Origin: Phycisphaerales bacterium
GTDB taxonomy: Bacteria; Planctomycetota; Phycisphaerae; Phycisphaerales; SM1A02
NCBI GenBank assembly: GCA_029268515.1
Contig: JAQWNP010000006.1
Location: 248,001-312,000 of the forward strand
Length of the DNA stretch: 64,000 bases
Direction: 5' to 3'
Within the stretch, counting starts at the first letter, position 1; each line of letters starts with the position of its first letter. A model generated the notes under the pieces. That model did not search any database, was not told the origin of the DNA, and saw only the letters and a list, made by a program, of their open reading frames with translations. Below, in pieces: positions 25,942 through 33,784 of this stretch. The translations under genes were made by a program, and so were the position numbers.

Positions 25942-26736
25942 TTAATCGCGTGCCCCGGCAAGTGGCTGCTGAGCCTGCTTTTCACTAATAAGATCCCACA
26001 ATTCATTGAATGAACTGACCGACCGAATGAGTGGAATCGTTGACTCCCAGAGCAGCTCTCTGATCCGCGGAGAATTCACATATTGCACACTGCCGTCGCC
26101 GCGAAGAACATTCACACCTGCGGTGTGGTTGAGATCCTCAAATTCTCTGAGGCCATCCGCCAATAGAACCAGCTTCGAACCTTCGGACAATCTTCGAGGT
26201 CGCTTGGTTACCCAATCAACATCACCTGCATAGTGATAGTTGGTTTGGATTTCTCGACTTGGCCGTGTCCATGCGCCCACCTGGCCAATCTCACGCCAAG
26301 TAATTTCGTACTCTTCATAAGCATGATTGCCACCATGGCTTGGACAATAGAAACAGTTTGGTGTGCGGCAGTAGTTATGTGCATATAACCAACCGATGCC
26401 ATCCCAGCGATGTCCACCATGAGTGGACTCGGTTACCGCTGTTAGATCCCATGGGTGTGTGCCAGATGCAGCGATCTCGCTCTTTGGTAATTTGCCATTA
26501 CGATCGTGTGCGAAAAGGAACATCGCCTGCCCCAACTGGCGCTGATTCGATGCACAGTAAACGCGATTCGCGCCTTCCTGAACCTTTGATAATGCTGGAA
26601 GAAGGAGGCCAGTCAAAACTGTCGAAACGCTGATGACGACGACAAGTTCGATGAGGCTAAAACCGCGATTCAGCAATGCAACTGTTCGCCGCTTAGGCAA
26701 TCCATTACGTCTCTGAATAATCGGCATACAAGCCAT
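25942..26736 (-). CDS. Pilin-like protein with H-X9-DG C-terminal motif (DUF1559-like)
   Basis: About 264 residues from the ATG at 26736, chosen for an AGTAGG site 9 nt upstream; a GTG at 26760 is also open. The prepilin cleavage/methylation motif reads RGFSLIELVVVISVSTVLTGLLLPAL, so it should be processed by prepilin peptidase at the Gly. The C-terminal part carries HTAGVNVLRGDG, exactly H-X9-DG, the marker of large paralogous families in Planctomycetota and Lentisphaerota. A cluster of cysteines lies in the middle (NYCRTPNCFYC). It probably forms part of a type II-like pseudopilus or surface fibre. It is convergent with the EEP gene. Confidence 0.88.
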   Translation of the reverse strand: MACMPIIQRRNGLPKRRTVALLNRGFSLIELVVVISVSTVLTGLLLPALSKVQEGANRVYCASNQRQLGQAMFLFAHDRNGKLPKSEIAASGTHPWDLTAVTESTHGGHRWDGIGWLYAHNYCRTPNCFYCPSHGGNHAYEEYEITWREIGQVGAWTRPSREIQTNYHYAGDVDWVTKRPRRLSEGSKLVLLADGLREFEDLNHTAGVNVLRGDGSVQYVNSPRIRELLWESTIPLIRSVSSFNELWDLISEKQAQQPLAGARD

Positions 26737-26760
26737 GCCACACATCCTACTAGCCACCAC

Positions 26761-27163
26761 ACTAATGTCGTCCTAACAACTAGTGTGAATCATCCTGGCT
26801 GACCTCAGCTGATCAATACCAGCCTCCGGTATGCCCAACCAGTCCGCTTCTCCTCATCGCAGACCAACTGACCACGCGTATAGTCTATGTGATTGAGGCA
26901 TTTCTACCTAAATAAAAACTCTGTTCTCTTCCTTGCGGTAAGCTAAAATGAATACTGATGAAGGGCTTTAATGGGCTCAAAAGAGGTTAATTTTCGGCAA
27001 AAGGTTGTTTTTGAGCCCCTTATCGCGATTTATTAAACATATGTTGCCTTCCATCAAGATGTGCCCATTTTGGGGACAGTTAGAGCTGATTGCACTGGAT
27101 TAGGTATTTTTTGGGATCTTTAAGCCCAACCCTGCGAAGTCTCTGGTGCGGGAGAACCTACGA
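26761..27163. other. Gene-free stretch with a 10-bp inverted repeat
   Basis: 403 nt lie between the divergent starts of the pilin-like gene and the sigma factor gene. A perfect 10-bp inverted repeat (GGGCTCAAAA at 26973-26982, TTTTGAGCCC at 27009-27018) encloses 26 nt. It is about 145 nt before the sigma start. The stretch is AT-rich compared with the genes. No convincing coding frame, tRNA or known riboswitch was seen. It must contain both promoters, but I cannot place -10 and -35 boxes with confidence. Confidence 0.5.
26973..27018 (+). repeat. 10-bp perfect inverted repeat upstream of ECF sigma gene
   Basis: The arms 26973-26982 and 27009-27018 are exact reverse complements, with 26 nt between. 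In RNA this would form a stem with a large loop; as DNA it could be a dimer binding site. It is followed by CCTTATCGCG and not by a T-run, so it is unlikely to be a terminator. It lies in the long leader of the sigma gene at 27164. Function unknown. Confidence 0.5.
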
Positions 27164-27718
27164 ATGAGTCAAGAAGACTGGATGCTGATGCATCGTGTTG
27201 CTGCTGGCGATGAAGGCGCCATTGGTGATCTCTATGATCGGTTCAATGCTCTTGTATTCAAGGTGGCCCGCCAGTTTCTCTCTAGTCAGCCTGAGGCTGA
27301 GGATGCTGTTCAAGAGGTATTCATCCGACTCTGGCAAACGGCTGATCGATACGATCCCCGAAGAGCCAAGCTCGTGACATGGGTCATGTTAATTGCTCGG
27401 CGACATTTGATTGACCAACTTCGACGAAAAGCGGTGCGCCCCTCACCAGGAGTGCTGGAGGAAGATTTAGCCGCTTCTCGCCATGACGATAGACCGGAAA
27501 AGAAGACGAACGATGAGGAGTGGAGAAGTTCGTTACGGAAGCGAGTTGGAGAACTGCCTGAAATGCAACGAGTTGTGATTGAGCGGGCATATTTACAGGG
27601 TTACACTTTACGAGAGGTCAGCGTTCAGTTAAATGCACCTCTCGGCACAGTTAAATCAGCATTGAGCCGTGGGCTCATTAAATTAAGAGAAAGTCGATCA
27701 GCCGAGTGGGCTGTATAA
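27164..27718 (+). CDS. ECF-family RNA polymerase sigma factor (SigK-like)
   Basis: 184 residues from the ATG at 27164, with GGGAGA upstream; an earlier in-frame start at 27146 is less likely. Region 2 reads LYDRFNALVFKVARQFL, then AEDAVQEVFIRLWQTADRYDP and TWVMLIARRHLIDQLRRK. Region 4 reads LPEMQRVVIERAYLQGYTLREVSVQLNAP then GTVKSALSRGLIKLRE. The pattern is that of SigK/RpoE-type factors controlled by a membrane anti-sigma factor of the RskA group. The next gene on the strand, 162 nt later, fits that role. The linker is rich in charged residues. Confidence 0.93.
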   Translation: MSQEDWMLMHRVAAGDEGAIGDLYDRFNALVFKVARQFLSSQPEAEDAVQEVFIRLWQTADRYDPRRAKLVTWVMLIARRHLIDQLRRKAVRPSPGVLEEDLAASRHDDRPEKKTNDEEWRSSLRKRVGELPEMQRVVIERAYLQGYTLREVSVQLNAPLGTVKSALSRGLIKLRESRSAEWAV

Positions 27719-27880
27719 AAGAGTGATTCCTGGGGCCCTAATCGAGGATATGTAACAATTATGCGATCTTTTTGCCTTGATAAGGCCTGCAACTGAAAGA
27801 TACCAAGCAACCCCCCAACTCTTTGCTGCGAAATAGATTTAAGCAACGGCATAGCGGAAAAACAGACTATTAGGATTCGG

Positions 27881-28777
27881 ATGATGACCAAAGACACAAA
27901 CCTGTTAACACGAACTGAGCTCCTTGAAGTTGCTGCTGCAGATGCATTGGGGCTGTTAGATGATTTCGAGACCGAACAATTCAACCGGTCTTTCCACAAT
28001 GCCCCTCCTGCTGTTCAGGATGAGATTAAAGAACTTCAAGCAGAGATTGTGGCTGATACTTCACTATTACCGAACATCATGCCACCAGAAGCGCTTCGTG
28101 AACGCGTACTGGAACATTTACGGAAGCGGATCCTTGAAGAGAACTCTGAATTGGCGCCGCTGGCAACCATTGGCCGCTTCGGACACAACTTGGCGACAAG
28201 CAGTGAAACTACCCGAGTGAGCAGACGCAACTTAGTTTCGCACGATGCGTGGCGTGGCGCAGCAATCATTCTCGTTGGCGTGGTCGTTGCAATCTCCATC
28301 TACGCTTATAAAACCAATGACCGAACCAATGCTTTGTTGGCTGATGTTGCACTCAACCTACAGACACAAGATCAACTTAAATCGTACCTTGGCAATGATC
28401 TTGATTCCTTTGTCGCAAATCCAAGTTGCATTCAGGTTGCAATGTACTCTGTTGAAAGAAACTCACGAGGCATGGGCCATCTCTGGGTCAATCAACGAGA
28501 TAATGAAGTCTTCCTGATCACGCTAGACCTCCCCTCCAGTGATGGTGAGTTCACACTTAGTGCGATACTTTCGGATGGAACTGAGTTGTCCAATATCGTG
28601 AGTTTCAATTCACGACCCATTACTGGACAGCGTTTCGCAATTGATGCCAGCCAACTGGTCGATGCGACGTTCATGGTGACCGACGCTACTGGAAATGTCG
28701 TCCTCTCCAGTAACCCTACATCATCAATATCATTGACCTACGCGGCTCCTCCGCGTTCCGACCACTCAGCCTCATAA
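27881..28777 (+). CDS. Membrane anti-sigma factor, RskA-like
   Basis: 298 residues. The N-terminal part (LLEVAAADALGLLDDFETEQFNRSF) has the helical anti-sigma domain pattern of RskA: an A-x-DALGLLD-like motif followed by acidic helices and LPNIMPPEALRERVL. One TM helix (GAAIILVGVVVAISIYAYK, about residues 124-142) is followed by a periplasmic domain with strands (VQVAMYSVE-like, GHLWVNQRDNEVFLITLDLP, then ITGQRFAIDAS) matching the RskA C-terminal fold. It should hold the sigma factor encoded just upstream at the membrane. Its last 40 nt overlap the convergent ABC-F gene, an unusual tail-to-tail arrangement. Confidence 0.85.
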   Translation: MMTKDTNLLTRTELLEVAAADALGLLDDFETEQFNRSFHNAPPAVQDEIKELQAEIVADTSLLPNIMPPEALRERVLEHLRKRILEENSELAPLATIGRFGHNLATSSETTRVSRRNLVSHDAWRGAAIILVGVVVAISIYAYKTNDRTNALLADVALNLQTQDQLKSYLGNDLDSFVANPSCIQVAMYSVERNSRGMGHLWVNQRDNEVFLITLDLPSSDGEFTLSAILSDGTELSNIVSFNSRPITGQRFAIDASQLVDATFMVTDATGNVVLSSNPTSSISLTYAAPPRSDHSAS

Positions 28778-30696
28778 GGCAGAAGTTTTACAACTAACCT
28801 CTCTCGCATGGCGGTTAAATCCCGGCATCGCTCGGGGTTCGTGTAGATATCTGGCTGCGAGAGTTCTTGATCAATTTTCTTAATATCAGACTCAAACGTC
28901 TCTATGCGATCCTCAAGCTTCTTGAGGCTGAGATGTGAAAGATTGCTCTGGCCTGATGTGCTTGCCTTCTCTGAAGCCTGCCGGCCGGCATTTTGCACGC
29001 TGCTCTTTTTTCGGTCTCGCTTACCAGGTGACGGCGACCCCTTCTCCTTGTCCACGACTTTTTCGGTTTGAGATAACCACTGTTCGTAGGTTCCTGTAAA
29101 CAACGTCACCTCACCATTGATATCAAAGATAATCAAACGTGTACAAGTCGCTTGCAAGAGCGCTCGATCATGTGTGATCAGAAGTAACGTGCCCGAAAAA
29201 CCGCTCTCAATTGCCAAGGCCTCTTCGAGACGAGCTGCCGCAGGAATATCAAGGTGATTCGATGGTTCATCCATGACAAGTAAATTGTGAGGTGAGCCCA
29301 ACAAACCAGCCAGACGCACTCTGGCCCGCTCACCCCCAGACAGTAAGTGCAATGGTTGATCCTGCTCTTCTCCACTGAAGAGAAACCCTCCAGCAAGATC
29401 TCTGGCTTGCTGCTCTGTGACATCACGGCCATTTGACTCATGCTCAACGGTTATCTGAATCGCTCGCCATATCGAGAGGGAGAGGTCAAGACCATCATGA
29501 ACTTGCTTGAAATAACCCGTGCTGAGCCGGCTTCCCGGCCGCACTTCACCCTGTGTGACCTGCTCCTGACCAAGTAAGCATCTGATCAGTGTTGTCTTTC
29601 CAACTCCATTGGGGCCAATAATGCCTACCCGATCACCTCGCGTAATGGTCAAGGACAGATCTTGGAAGAGCTTGAGATCACCAAATGACTTAGAAATCTC
29701 CTGCGCAACAACAACCTGATCGCCACTACGCGGCGCTTCGGGAATCTTCAGCTTAATCACATCCAATTCTCTGGGACGATCGATCATCTCCTCTTTTCGA
29801 AAACGATCAAGGCGTGACTCACGCCCCTTGGCTTGCTTCGATCTTTGGCCTGCTTTGTATCGGCGTATGTAACCTTCCTCTTGACGGACTCGCGTCATCT
29901 GTTTGGTGTACTGTCGGCTGAGGGTTGTGCGCTGCAGGGAGCGCTGCTCAAGATAATTTGAAAAATGACCTGGGTATTCAAACAGGCGGCCGTTGTCGAC
30001 TTCGATAATTTTGTCGACCACTCGATCGAGCAACCAACGATCATGGGTCACTAAGACGATGGCGGCAAACTGTGAATCTATAAGAAAATCTTCTAGCCAC
30101 TTTCTCGCTTCAATATCGAGGTGATTCGTTGGTTCATCAAGCACAAGAATGTCGGGCGATTCAAGTAGTAATTGAGCTAATGCGAGCCGCGCTAGTTGTC
30201 CACCTGAGAGAACCGTGACTTTCTGATCAAATTGATTGGTAGCAAACCCAAGTCCATGGAGCATTGCTTCTACGCGGTGCTCCGTCACATAGCCACCAGC
30301 GACCTCGAGCTGCTCTTCTAGGGTCACCTGCTGGCGCATTAGCGCATCGAGCTTTGCACCCTCCGCATGGGCCATCTCTTCAAATAGTGCCGCCAGTTGA
30401 TCCTTCAATTCAGATGTTCGAGCAAAGGCACGCCCGGCTGCGGAAAGCACGGTATCACTCGGATCAAAGAATCGCTCCTGAGCCAGCGCACCGATGGTCA
30501 GACCCCGTTGCACCTCAACGCTGCCCGAATCACATGGAACTTGGCCACTGAGAATATTTAACAGCGTGCTCTTGCCCGTACCATTTCGCCCCACCAGCCC
30601 AATCCGCTGTGAGCGTTCGATGGCCATAGTGACGCCACTTAACACCTCGTTCGTGCCAAATCTGCAAACCACGTTCGTTAATGTTGCCAGTGACAT
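28738..30696 (-). CDS. ABC-F family ATPase (Uup/EttA-like)
   Basis: 652 residues with two ABC domains and no TM segment. Domain 1: Walker A GRNGTGKST, signature LSGGQLARLALA, Walker B LVLDEPTNHLD. Domain 2: Walker A GPNGVGKTT, signature LSGGERARVRLA, Walker B LVMDEPSNHLD. Between them is the basic linker (RQYTKQMTRVRQEEGYIRRYKAGQRSKQAKGRESRL), which reaches towards the ribosomal P site in this family. A C-terminal coiled coil (KKLEDRIETFESDIKKIDQEL) resembles that of Uup. ABC-F proteins act on stalled ribosomes or in ribosome biogenesis. Subfamily is not certain; Uup is favoured by the tail. Confidence 0.92.
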   Translation of the reverse strand: MSLATLTNVVCRFGTNEVLSGVTMAIERSQRIGLVGRNGTGKSTLLNILSGQVPCDSGSVEVQRGLTIGALAQERFFDPSDTVLSAAGRAFARTSELKDQLAALFEEMAHAEGAKLDALMRQQVTLEEQLEVAGGYVTEHRVEAMLHGLGFATNQFDQKVTVLSGGQLARLALAQLLLESPDILVLDEPTNHLDIEARKWLEDFLIDSQFAAIVLVTHDRWLLDRVVDKIIEVDNGRLFEYPGHFSNYLEQRSLQRTTLSRQYTKQMTRVRQEEGYIRRYKAGQRSKQAKGRESRLDRFRKEEMIDRPRELDVIKLKIPEAPRSGDQVVVAQEISKSFGDLKLFQDLSLTITRGDRVGIIGPNGVGKTTLIRCLLGQEQVTQGEVRPGSRLSTGYFKQVHDGLDLSLSIWRAIQITVEHESNGRDVTEQQARDLAGGFLFSGEEQDQPLHLLSGGERARVRLAGLLGSPHNLLVMDEPSNHLDIPAAARLEEALAIESGFSGTLLLITHDRALLQATCTRLIIFDINGEVTLFTGTYEQWLSQTEKVVDKEKGSPSPGKRDRKKSSVQNAGRQASEKASTSGQSNLSHLSLKKLEDRIETFESDIKKIDQELSQPDIYTNPERCRDLTAMRERLVVKLLPYEAEWSERGGAA

Positions 30697-30823
30697 AGCC
30701 AGCCAATTCTTAGACGATTTCCAGACATTCCGACACCATAGTCCTCAATGAGCGACTCTTGATAATAGCCTAGCCCTAATGGTGTGGGGTTGCATACCTT
30801 GCCTGCCGCCCTAGGATCAAGAC

Positions 30824-31360
30824 ATGCAAGGCGAACAACTCTGGGCTCCCTGGCGAGCAACCTATCTTCGTGACCTGAAATATAAAGCGGACGCTTCAGG
30901 GAAAGAAGTGGCCAGTATTGATAATTTCTTGGCCACCTATTGGCTAACTCCTGAAAAAGATCAGGAGCATCTGGTCATCCATCGCAATGATTTTGGAATG
31001 ATCTTACTGAATCGATTTCCTTATACATGCGGGCATCTTCTTGTTGCAATAGGAGAGCCACGTCCCACCCTTCTCGATTATGACGCCGATCAGCGCCGCG
31101 CATTCTGGGATCTGATTGAACTAGCAACAGCACTGGTACATGCCACACTGAACCCACAGGGCATCAACTTCGGCATCAATGAAGGTGCTGCTGCGGGGGC
31201 TGGTTTGCCTGAACATCTTCACGCCCATTTGGTACCAAGGTGGAACGGTGATACCAACTTCATCACTGTTGTTGGTGATGTACGAGTCATGCCTGACTCA
31301 CTCCAGAAGATCGCGACAGACTATCGTCAGCAATTAGCCTCACTTCTTCTTGATACCTAA
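30824..31360 (+). CDS. HIT-family nucleotide hydrolase/phosphorylase
   Basis: 178 residues. The catalytic HLHAH triad of the histidine-triad motif is at residues 131-135, followed by LVPRW. The fold begins LWAPWRATYL, as in the Ap4A phosphorylase-like group of bacteria. FGMILLNRFPYTCGHLLVAI forms the strands before the active site. The CxxC pair found in many of these proteins near the N-terminus is missing. The protein should split dinucleoside polyphosphates or related adenylates in the cytoplasm. It is divergent from the ABC-F gene with 127 nt between starts, so promoters for both lie there. Confidence 0.9.
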   Translation: MQGEQLWAPWRATYLRDLKYKADASGKEVASIDNFLATYWLTPEKDQEHLVIHRNDFGMILLNRFPYTCGHLLVAIGEPRPTLLDYDADQRRAFWDLIELATALVHATLNPQGINFGINEGAAAGAGLPEHLHAHLVPRWNGDTNFITVVGDVRVMPDSLQKIATDYRQQLASLLLDT

Positions 31361-31379
31361 ATAAAAAAGCGGCGACCGC
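31361..31379 (-). terminator. Possible weak intrinsic terminator (minus strand)
   Basis: Read on the minus strand: GCGG, a TCG loop, CCGC, then six T. The stem is only 4 bp but all GC. It sits right after the HIT stop and would end a minus-strand transcript coming from the gene-free block at 31380-31760. The short stem makes the call weak. Confidence 0.35.
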
Positions 31380-31760
31380 ACAGGTACTGTGAATTGCCCA
31401 CGTCCGCCATGGTTTGCTCGAACCCAGGATCAAGGTGGGCTCACCTGCCGACGATCCAGGACTTCCACTCTTTGGAGGCTTGCCCGTCGTCGCGGATCAG
31501 CGATCCCATGGGGTTCAATAGGCTCGAGAAAAAATACCAGGCGAACAAGGGCCACCACCCCTGGCGGCCGCTGCCAGTTAGACAGTACCTCCACAATGGA
31601 GGTAGGGCGAGGCATTTAGGCAATGTTCCGGCAATTCATGGACAGAAGTTCTATACTATGGGCCGCGACCAGCACGATCGGTGCTGCGAGCGGCTGGTCG
31701 AAATCTCACTCCTAGCTCTTCCTGTCCGGCGGCAGTGTTGAGCTTCGGGAACAGAACAAG
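31380..31760 (-). ncRNA. Candidate structured RNA, unassigned
   Basis: About 380 nt without a convincing gene, although several short frames are open on both strands, as is common in structured RNA genes. It seems richer in GC than nearby gaps. Visible stems include ACCTCC/GGAGGT around 31590-31605 and a larger imperfect stem from GACCAGC to GCTGGTC around 31666-31700. On the minus strand it ends at a possible terminator (31361-31379). I looked for RNase P, tmRNA, SRP and 6S landmarks on both strands and found none that hold, so its identity is open. Strand is inferred from the terminator. Confidence 0.3.
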
Positions 31761-31772
31761 GTGGCAGAACGC

Positions 31773-32063
31773 ATGAACCGTGCTCTTAGCTTTATTACAG
31801 TTGGATCTTCACTAATCACAGTAACTGCCTTGGTGGGCTGTAGTTCCCCAAATAATGTGAGCACCAATGCTATTCTTTCTAATCTGACGCCCGAGTTACA
31901 AGGACTCACTGAGAGAAGCGTTGATGTCCAGAGCCATATGGCTGTGACTGGCAATGTGGAGTTTCGAGAGTTCTGGGGTGATTTAGGACGTGCCACGTAT
32001 ATCGACCATCCCAGCCGGCTCAGTCCCTACCCAATCGTCTACACCAGTGGTCAGCCTCGCTGA
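31773..32063 (+). CDS. Small lipoprotein of unknown function
   Basis: 96 residues from the ATG at 31773, which has AAGGTGG 8 nt upstream; a GTG at 31761 lies inside that site. A type II signal (FITVGSSLITVTALVGC) gives lipid attachment at about Cys23. The mature part of about 74 residues is polar and ends in a Pro/Tyr/Arg-rich tail (PSRLSPYPIVYTSGQPR). I recognise no family. Residue +2 after Cys is Ser, so outer-membrane sorting is possible. It stands alone, followed by 147 nt with a hairpin and then an MFS gene. Confidence 0.78.
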   Translation: MNRALSFITVGSSLITVTALVGCSSPNNVSTNAILSNLTPELQGLTERSVDVQSHMAVTGNVEFREFWGDLGRATYIDHPSRLSPYPIVYTSGQPR

Positions 32064-32157
32064 TTTTCCGTACCTGTGTTTTGCCAGTGACGCGACGATG
32101 TGGGCATCGCATTTCTTGGACTGACTTAATTGATCATAAAATTGCAGTTTCGATTTG

Positions 32158-32187
32158 CGCTTGAAGAAACCTTTGCTCCTTCAAGCG
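32158..32187. promoter_or_regulatory. 9-bp hairpin before the MFS gene
   Basis: CGCTTGAAG (32158-32166) and CTTCAAGCG (32179-32187) pair perfectly around a 12-nt loop. It lies 23 nt before the ATG of the transporter gene at 32211. No T-run follows, so it is not a standard terminator. It may be an operator or affect translation of the transporter. Evidence is the symmetry alone. Confidence 0.4.
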
Positions 32188-32210
32188 TAGTCACATGCTG
32201 ATAGGCACAC

Positions 32211-33584
32211 ATGCAACTGAGTGTTTTTCGCCTGGTTAAAACATTTGTCGCCTCGTTTCATCCAAAACAGATGCCCGAGCTCAGTCGTCACGCTTACCAG
32301 AAGGAGCTTATTGCTTGGTCTTTGTTACCGTTGATGACTGGCGCCGCTGAAGGCAAGGTCGTTGGCGTCATCGTTAAGAATGCCTACGCAGGTGTGGTCT
32401 CTGATGGACTGCTCAATCTGATTGTGGCGATTCTCATCGCATCTAAGGCGTTTGCCAATATCACCAGCCTCGGCTGGGCTGGAATGAGTGCTGGAAAGCA
32501 CAAAATTCAGTTCGCCAACATGCTCATGTTTATCACTGTGCTGCTTGTTGCAGCCATGGCCCTGGCGCCTTTTAACGCCCTCGGTGTGTGGATCTTCCTG
32601 GTGGGCGTCATTGGCGTGCGCATCTGCTGGACTGGCGTAGTCACCATTCGTACCAGTGTCTGGGCAGCGAACTACCCACAGCACGAACGTGGCCGAATTA
32701 CCAGCCGCCTGTTTATTCTCCACACGCTACCGGTTGCGGGTATCAGCGCCGTGATAGGTCAGGCGATGGACTGGAATGCTAATGCTTTCCGAATCATCTT
32801 CCCGCTTGTCGCCATCGCAGGAACATTTGGCGCCTTAGCATATGGAGGCGTCAAGGTTCGCGGTCATAAAGCACTGCGAGCAGCCGAACGCAAAAATGCA
32901 GGGATTGGCATTAAGTCATCACTTCGACAAGGATTGAAAATCCTCAACAGTGATCGTTTATTTCGGCGCTTTGTACTAACGCAATTCGTTTTTGGTTTTG
33001 GCAATCTCATGGCAATGGCGCCACTCGTGATCATATTGAAAGATCAATTTGAGCTCGCATATTTCGGATCACTCATGCTGCTGATGACGATACCGATTGT
33101 TGTCATGATGCTCTGTATTGGTCTTTGGTCGCGGCTCTTGGACAAAGTACACATCATTAAGTTCCGGCGAATTCACAGTTGGACCTTTGTGATCACCATT
33201 TTGCTCATGTTCATAGCCACGGTAACGTCTTCCCCATTTTCACTTTGGATTGCTTCCATCATGCTTGGTGTGGCACAAGGTGGTGGTATTTTGGCGTGGA
33301 ACCTCGGGCACCATGACTTTGCCCCATTGGAAAAGAGTGGGCAATATATGGGTGTCCACGTCACCCTATTTGGCATTCGAGGAATACTGGCGCCTTTGGC
33401 GGGCGTTGGCCTTTATCAGGCCTTAGCAAGCTGGCCCACATGGGATGGACCAGTGGTCTTTGCTGTCAGCGCTGCCATTAGTGCCTCTGGCGCTATTGGA
33501 TTCCTGCTTATATCTCCACCGAACCGGTCTCAGCAGCGAGCATCGGCCGTTCTACCTGGCTCGAGCCAAGACGCTGCAGATTGA
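32211..33584 (+). CDS. Major facilitator superfamily transporter
   Basis: 457 residues with about 11-12 hydrophobic segments, including FANMLMFITVLLVAAMALAPF, GVWIFLVGVIGVRICW, FVLTQFVFGFGNLMAMAPLVIIL and LMLLMTIPIVVMMLCIGLWSRLL. A central cytoplasmic loop (KALRAAERKNAGIGIKSSLRQGL) divides the two six-helix halves. The ASIMLGVAQGGGILAWNLG segment is typical of MFS helix 10. No signature tells the substrate. The first 40 residues are soluble. The gene stands alone, with a hairpin just upstream. Confidence 0.82.
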   Translation: MQLSVFRLVKTFVASFHPKQMPELSRHAYQKELIAWSLLPLMTGAAEGKVVGVIVKNAYAGVVSDGLLNLIVAILIASKAFANITSLGWAGMSAGKHKIQFANMLMFITVLLVAAMALAPFNALGVWIFLVGVIGVRICWTGVVTIRTSVWAANYPQHERGRITSRLFILHTLPVAGISAVIGQAMDWNANAFRIIFPLVAIAGTFGALAYGGVKVRGHKALRAAERKNAGIGIKSSLRQGLKILNSDRLFRRFVLTQFVFGFGNLMAMAPLVIILKDQFELAYFGSLMLLMTIPIVVMMLCIGLWSRLLDKVHIIKFRRIHSWTFVITILLMFIATVTSSPFSLWIASIMLGVAQGGGILAWNLGHHDFAPLEKSGQYMGVHVTLFGIRGILAPLAGVGLYQALASWPTWDGPVVFAVSAAISASGAIGFLLISPPNRSQQRASAVLPGSSQDAAD

Positions 33585-33784
33585 CCTATTGAGACTGACT
33601 TTCTGGTCCAAAATGACTCAAGCGACGTTATACTGCTTGGCTGCTTTCCGGCCACGCTTACGTTCTCAATCGATGGATGCTTCAATTGTTTTGAAGCCGA
33701 TGACGACGTCACAGTGTGGGGCATTCCGCCCCTGAACTGGCCCCAGAAAAATGGTCCAACTGGACCGAAATACCCACTAAACAC

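Noticed and set aside
31389-31741. Two overlapping plus-strand frames and two minus-strand frames
   Set aside because: All frames are open at once, with Arg/Pro/Trp-rich, low-sense products. This is more like a structured or non-coding region.
31380-31760. RNase P RNA, tmRNA, SRP RNA or 6S RNA
   Set aside because: I looked for GAGGAAAGTCC and the 3' conserved block of RNase P, the GGATTCGAC start and T-arm of tmRNA, and the GGAAGGAAGCA core of SRP RNA on both strands. Only weak partial likenesses were found (for example GTGGAAGTCC and GTTCGAG on the minus strand).
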